This document shows, one piece after another, positions 60,524 to 64,000 of a stretch of 64,000 nt of DNA. Position numbers and translations under genes: made by a program. Each line of letters starts with the position of its first letter. The first letter of the stretch is position 1. Source of the DNA: Deltaproteobacteria bacterium (GTDB lineage Bacteria; Myxococcota_C; UBA6777); the NCBI GenBank assembly GCA_006226375.1, contig SBHC01000010.1:362492-426491 (forward strand). The letters are read 5' to 3'. Under the pieces are notes generated by a model. The model searched no databases. It was given only the letters and a program-made list of their open reading frames with translations, and had not been told where the DNA came from.

Positions 60524-61948
60524 TTAAGCTGCAGCGGCGCTGGGTGTAGCAGCCTCGGGGACCTCTTTGGCTTGCTCTACGCTAACATCAACACCCCAGC
60601 TGGGCTCCCGCCACAACTTGAGGGTGACGAGCCCCATCGTCAGGATGATAAACACCATGTAATGCGTGTTGACCTGGTAAGGTACCAGACCCACAACCTT
60701 GAGCAAAAGATACACAACTGCGCCGATCACATGGGCTGCAAAGTACCACCGAAGCCGCGTTCGTCGCAAGGGAGAAAGCGACCAACGTTTGCGCGCCATC
60801 CACCACCACACCCAGAAGTGTAGAGGGTGGTAGAAGAGCAGATTAATATTGCCTGGGGGCTCAGGGAAACGAGTGATTGTCATCATCCCTAAGAGAGCCA
60901 GCCCCATCAGCCCCAACACAAGCAGCAGCGACCGGATCCAGGTTCGGAAGAACCGGCTCTTCCACAACGCCAGACCACCGAGCATCCACAGCACCGTCAG
61001 GAAGATTACCCAGGTGAGAGGGTAAATGGTTTGCCACCAGGCACGCGGAGTCCGACGCTTGACCAAAAAGCGTGGTTCACCCACCAACGGCTTGCCGCGC
61101 AGCTTCTCCCACCAGGGCTGAGCAACATACTCTTCAAAGCGGTCCGGCAAGAACATCTCTTGCCACCAGGTCAGCTCCCGATCGGCGGGAGGTCCCATAC
61201 CGAAATCCATGAGCACGGCCAGCAGCGGATTGGGCCGAACCTTCTCCATCACCAGAGAGCGATAGGTCTGGCCTCTCTTGACCAACGCACGCTTCTTAAA
61301 CTCAGGGCCCAACACAGCCAGCAAAGCATCGCGAATCTTGGTAGAGCAGTTGTTGGTGTAGTGATGGTAGGGATAGTACTTGTTCGCATCCTTGGCGTGC
61401 CAACGCAGAAACTTCGCCAATTTGCTACTCTCTGACGCAGTCAGGTTGAGACGTCGGATGTTGTAGGTACGATCGAAGTAACGGTACCACTTGACCGAGC
61501 TGCGAAAGCTAACCTTGCTCAACCAATACTTCATCTTGAACTGCAAATATTCGTACAGAGCAATCATGATGGAGCGGAAGTTCGGGTCAAACCCAAACGT
61601 ACCGAAGTTGTAATTGATATCACCACCCAGCCGACGGTCTCTCATCCGAATGGCGTTGTGACCGAAGTACGTAAACAGGAAGTTTCCATCATAAATGGTC
61701 GCCAAATACAGGTCGAATCGGCGGTATCGTACTCGCTTGTAACCCTTAAACCAAGGTTTGTGGGCTGCGCGACGTCGAGCAGGCACGGCCCCTGCAGACT
61801 TCTGAGCTTTGGATGTATTGGCCCGCGTTGGAGCAGCGGCCTTCGCTCCTTGTGCTGGGGCCTTGTTCGTTTTGGCTCCGTTGGACTGAGCCCAAACCGG
61901 CGCGCTCCAACTCAACAGGAGCACAAGCCAACCGATCGTCTTTGTCAT
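60524..61948 (-). CDS. DUF4105 / Lnb N-terminal-like periplasmic protein with C-terminal membrane helices
   Basis: 474 residues. Signal peptide (TIGWLVLLLSWSAPVWA), then an Ala/Lys/Thr-rich linker. The DUF4105-type domain spans about 75-245: LYLATIYDGNFLFTYFGHNA, DINYNFGTFGF, YYPYHHYTNNCSTKIRDALL, where Asn-Asn-Cys-Ser and the nearby His are the conserved cysteine-protease-like core of this family. The C-terminal 150 residues contain four or five hydrophobic segments (YPLTWVIFLTVLWMLGGLAL, IRSLLLVLGLMGLALLGMM, LHFWVWWWMARKRW). In related Bacteroidota and Gammaproteobacteria such proteins are thought to act on envelope lipids or lipoproteins; the true substrate is unknown. Followed by glpK at 54 bases. 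Confidence 0.88.
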   Translation of the reverse strand: MTKTIGWLVLLLSWSAPVWAQSNGAKTNKAPAQGAKAAAPTRANTSKAQKSAGAVPARRRAAHKPWFKGYKRVRYRRFDLYLATIYDGNFLFTYFGHNAIRMRDRRLGGDINYNFGTFGFDPNFRSIMIALYEYLQFKMKYWLSKVSFRSSVKWYRYFDRTYNIRRLNLTASESSKLAKFLRWHAKDANKYYPYHHYTNNCSTKIRDALLAVLGPEFKKRALVKRGQTYRSLVMEKVRPNPLLAVLMDFGMGPPADRELTWWQEMFLPDRFEEYVAQPWWEKLRGKPLVGEPRFLVKRRTPRAWWQTIYPLTWVIFLTVLWMLGGLALWKSRFFRTWIRSLLLVLGLMGLALLGMMTITRFPEPPGNINLLFYHPLHFWVWWWMARKRWSLSPLRRTRLRWYFAAHVIGAVVYLLLKVVGLVPYQVNTHYMVFIILTMGLVTLKLWREPSWGVDVSVEQAKEVPEAATPSAAAA

Positions 61949-62071
61949 CGTCTGTTCCTTGAATGTTGTGAAAGGAAAGAGAGGTCAACGAAGATACCGA
62001 ATGAGGCCCTCTTGTAGCACAAAGGCTACCCATGTCCTAGAGCATCAATTCACACGAGAGAAACGTTGTGG

Positions 62072-63220
62072 TTACGACGCAGTACGTCGAACAAATCGAG
62101 CCATCGTTTCCACATGTTCGGTGTGGGGAAACAGAGCGACGGCGATTAACTCTACAAGCTGCATCGAGCCAGACTCCAAGATCTGCTGGGCTTCGCGGAC
62201 AAAAGCATCCAGCCCACAACTCACATACACAAAAGTCTCCGGCGGATGCTGGATAAGCTCCTGGAGCAGAGCCTCATCGAGTCCTTTTCGAGGCGGATCC
62301 ACCAGCACCACATCACAGTCTTGGACAAGGTTGGCGTGGTCTCCAGCAGGTCCCACATGAACAGAGGCGCGCTCCTGGGCGTCGGGTTCTTGTTGTTCCA
62401 ACCCTACGCGCAACCCATGAATTCCAGCAGGGGACACTTCGTTGAACAAAACGGTTGCACCACGTCGCAACAAGCCCAACCCAAACGCCCCCACACCAGC
62501 GTAAAACTCTGCAACGCGAGACGTTGGAGGTATCCACTCCGTCACCTGCGCCACCATAAAGTCCGCCAAGTTAAGGTTGCTCTGTCCAAACGCGCCGGGA
62601 GGGAAAAACACAGACGCCCCACCGATAGTCTCCACCACCATCTCCGGCCCAAAGAACCGGTGCCAAAGAGGTCCAAAGATGGTGTTGGTTCGCTCTGGAT
62701 TGCCATTCCACCACACGCTGTGCAGAGGAAGGCCCGCATTCCACAGGTGCTGCGCCAAAGGTTCAAAGAGGTCGGGTTCTGCGGTGTTTCCCACAAGAAC
62801 AAGCTGCACCGTCTGGCTGGAGCGCTCGACCACAAGCTGGACATAGCGCAGCCAGCCTTTGTGGCTCTTCTCAATGTATGGCTGCAGACCTACCGCGCGG
62901 ATGCCAGCCTTCATTCCCCGAATCACCTCGTTGATGCACGGGTGATGAACGGCGCAACGAGGGATATCGACGATCTGGTGGGTTCCTTTGGCAAAGATTC
63001 CCATCTTGGGAGAGCGGACACGGCCACGAACCGCCGAACGAGCCCGGTGTCGGTATTCGTAAGGTTGTCCTTCCACAACCGGCAACAAGCTCTCCAGCCC
63101 AGCCAGCTCCATCAGCCCAAGCAACTTTTCCTCGGCCTCAGGCGCAATCCCAACCTCGCCCCAGGCAGGACACCCAGGACAAGGCGGACGATGCGAACAT
63201 TCTCGCGGTTCCATAAGCAT
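62072..63220 (-). CDS. RlmD/TrmA-family RNA (uracil-5-)-methyltransferase without TRAM domain
   Basis: 382 residues. SAM-dependent enzyme that makes m5U in RNA. N-terminal Cys cluster C8-x5-C14-x2-C17 (CSHRPPCPGC) plus Cys89 (DIPRCAVHH) match the [4Fe-4S] site of RlmD. Motif I is AEFYAGVGAFGLGLL, motif IV DPPRKGLD, and the catalytic Cys lies in VYVSCGLDAFVREA; the usual SCNP is SCGL here. The N-terminal TRAM RNA-binding domain of RlmD is missing and the protein starts directly at the Fe-S region, so target choice may differ. The S9 peptidase gene precedes it on the other side of ten bases in the same direction. Start ATG at 63220 or 63214. Confidence 0.88.
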   Translation of the reverse strand: MLMEPRECSHRPPCPGCPAWGEVGIAPEAEEKLLGLMELAGLESLLPVVEGQPYEYRHRARSAVRGRVRSPKMGIFAKGTHQIVDIPRCAVHHPCINEVIRGMKAGIRAVGLQPYIEKSHKGWLRYVQLVVERSSQTVQLVLVGNTAEPDLFEPLAQHLWNAGLPLHSVWWNGNPERTNTIFGPLWHRFFGPEMVVETIGGASVFFPPGAFGQSNLNLADFMVAQVTEWIPPTSRVAEFYAGVGAFGLGLLRRGATVLFNEVSPAGIHGLRVGLEQQEPDAQERASVHVGPAGDHANLVQDCDVVLVDPPRKGLDEALLQELIQHPPETFVYVSCGLDAFVREAQQILESGSMQLVELIAVALFPHTEHVETMARFVRRTAS

Positions 63221-63230
63221 TCCGAATGCC

Positions 63231-64000
63231 TTAGTGCTGACGGGTTCCGTGAAGTCGCTTCCACCACAGGGGCTGCTTCTTCAGCTGTCGGTCAAACCAA
63301 GCCAAAATGGTGTTCGTCCAGATCACCCGACGTTGGTACTGAAGGATCCAGTGGTCTTCCTTCTTGAAGATGACCAGCTCGACCGGACGTCGAAGCAAAC
63401 GCAGCGCGGTGTACATCTGGTAGCTCTCGCTCGGCGGAACGTTGGTGTCCACTGCGCCGTGCAACAGCAGCAGCGGCGTTTTCACCTTGTGAGCGCTGTA
63501 CAGAGGGCTTTGCTTGATGAAGAAGTTCTTGTGGCTCCAGGGATACTTTTTGGCCGTCGCGATTGAGCTGTACAAGAAGCCCCAGAACCCAGCACCCCAG
63601 TAACTTGTGATGTTGCTGATACCTGCGTGGCTGATGGCTGCAGCGAACATGTTGGTGCGGGTCACAAGGTACATGGTCATGAACCCGCCGTAGCTTGCGC
63701 CAATGCAGCCCACACGCTTCCCGTCCACAAAGGGGTGCGCTGCGATCATCTGGCCCGTCGCGTGGATGATTTCGTCAGCCACGGTGGAACCCCACTCGTT
63801 GACATGACGAGCCGCGTGTTTCTGGCCAAAGCCAATCGCCCCGCTCGGCTGCAGCACATACACCACGTACCCATGAGCGGCCCACAAATGGAACGGATAA
63901 CGTCCATCAAAGTAGCGGGTGATGGGGAACGTTCCACCGTAGTAATACACAATCATGGGATACTTGCGGCGGGGATTGAAACCAGGGGGATAGTACACCC
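63231..64000 (-). CDS. S9-family serine peptidase, C-terminal part (5' end outside window)
   Basis: The frame is open from the stop at 63231-63233 to the window edge, so only the last 255 or so residues are seen. This is the alpha/beta hydrolase domain with GASYGGFMTMYL (nucleophile Ser), LHGAVDTNVPP (Asp) and KKEDHWIL (His), all present, as in dipeptidyl-peptidase-IV and acylaminoacyl-peptidase relatives. PSGAIGFGQKHAARHVNEWG also fits that family. The propeller half would lie past base 64000. It ends ten bases upstream of the methyltransferase start and may share its transcript. It is not a close copy of the S9 peptidase at 11786. Confidence 0.92.
   Translation of the reverse strand, partial: VYYPPGFNPRRKYPMIVYYYGGTFPITRYFDGRYPFHLWAAHGYVVYVLQPSGAIGFGQKHAARHVNEWGSTVADEIIHATGQMIAAHPFVDGKRVGCIGASYGGFMTMYLVTRTNMFAAAISHAGISNITSYWGAGFWGFLYSSIATAKKYPWSHKNFFIKQSPLYSAHKVKTPLLLLHGAVDTNVPPSESYQMYTALRLLRRPVELVIFKKEDHWILQYQRRVIWTNTILAWFDRQLKKQPLWWKRLHGTRQH

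Noticed and set aside
1-64000. tRNA and rRNA genes, integrases, IS elements
   Set aside because: Gene-free stretches were read for T-arm motifs (GGTTCRANTCC) and cloverleaf pairing and genes for transposase or integrase motifs; none was convincing. A tRNAscan and an ISfinder search would settle this.

Overview
The window reads as chromosome from a Gram-negative bacterium of the myxobacterial / former deltaproteobacterial kind. The grounds are: a TonB-dependent receptor and several outer-membrane or lipoprotein-type proteins; an AgmX/PglI-type energy-transducer protein; three secreted metzincin proteases with a Cys-containing C-terminal tail (CGCE, hydrophobic segment, Arg cluster) like MYXO-CTERM; large multidomain signalling proteins; a Ser/Thr kinase; and several good matches to sigma-54 (-24/-12) promoters. 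Base composition looks moderate by eye (not calculated). No phage, IS element, rRNA, tRNA or CRISPR array was recognised.

Layout. 1-4.6 kb: the tail of an unidentified gene, a ClpP paralogue with Asn at the catalytic Asp position, a repeat-rich spacer, and a TonB receptor/exported protein pair. 5-8.4 kb: a GT39-type integral-membrane glycosyltransferase, a GT2 polyprenyl-phosphate glycosyltransferase and a methyltransferase. 8.7-11.6 kb: the DUF2157-DUF4401-GDYXXLXY membrane cassette behind a near-consensus sigma-54 promoter. 11.8-17 kb: an S9 peptidase overlapped by a very long TPR/HEAT lipoprotein. 17-23 kb: LysR regulator, methyltransferase, a protein with a degenerate P-loop, an AgmX-like protein, and an exported protein that is about 40 percent arginine. 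23.4-28.8 kb: first secreted protease, a Pro-rich tail-anchored protein, and a 0.9 kb gene-free stretch with three strong inverted repeats. 28.8-32.3 kb: two MscS-type channels and an OmpA-like lipoprotein.

The most striking block is 32.6-39.2 kb on the minus strand. It is a complete stressosome module, rsbR-rsbS-rsbT followed by a kinase-plus-phosphatase (RsbT/RsbX-like) fusion. It continues with near-zero spacing into a PAS histidine kinase and then a receiver protein whose middle is a NtrC-type AAA+ domain stripped of its ATPase and sigma-54 contact motifs and whose C-terminus is a eukaryote-type Ser/Thr kinase. The module therefore seems to join stressosome partner switching, phosphorelay and Ser/Thr phosphorylation in one transcription unit, which has its own sigma-54-like promoter.

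39.5-64 kb: a diacylglycerol-kinase-type lipid kinase, a DUF4397-like lipoprotein, two Cys-rich secreted proteins (one with a Kazal-like domain), a 1779-residue CheB-CheR-PAS-histidine kinase-receiver protein, a double cyclic-nucleotide-binding protein, two more secreted proteases with a small exported partner gene, glycerol kinase, a DUF4105/Lnb-like membrane protein, an RlmD/TrmA-type RNA methyltransferase, and the 3' part of a second S9 peptidase that runs off the window.
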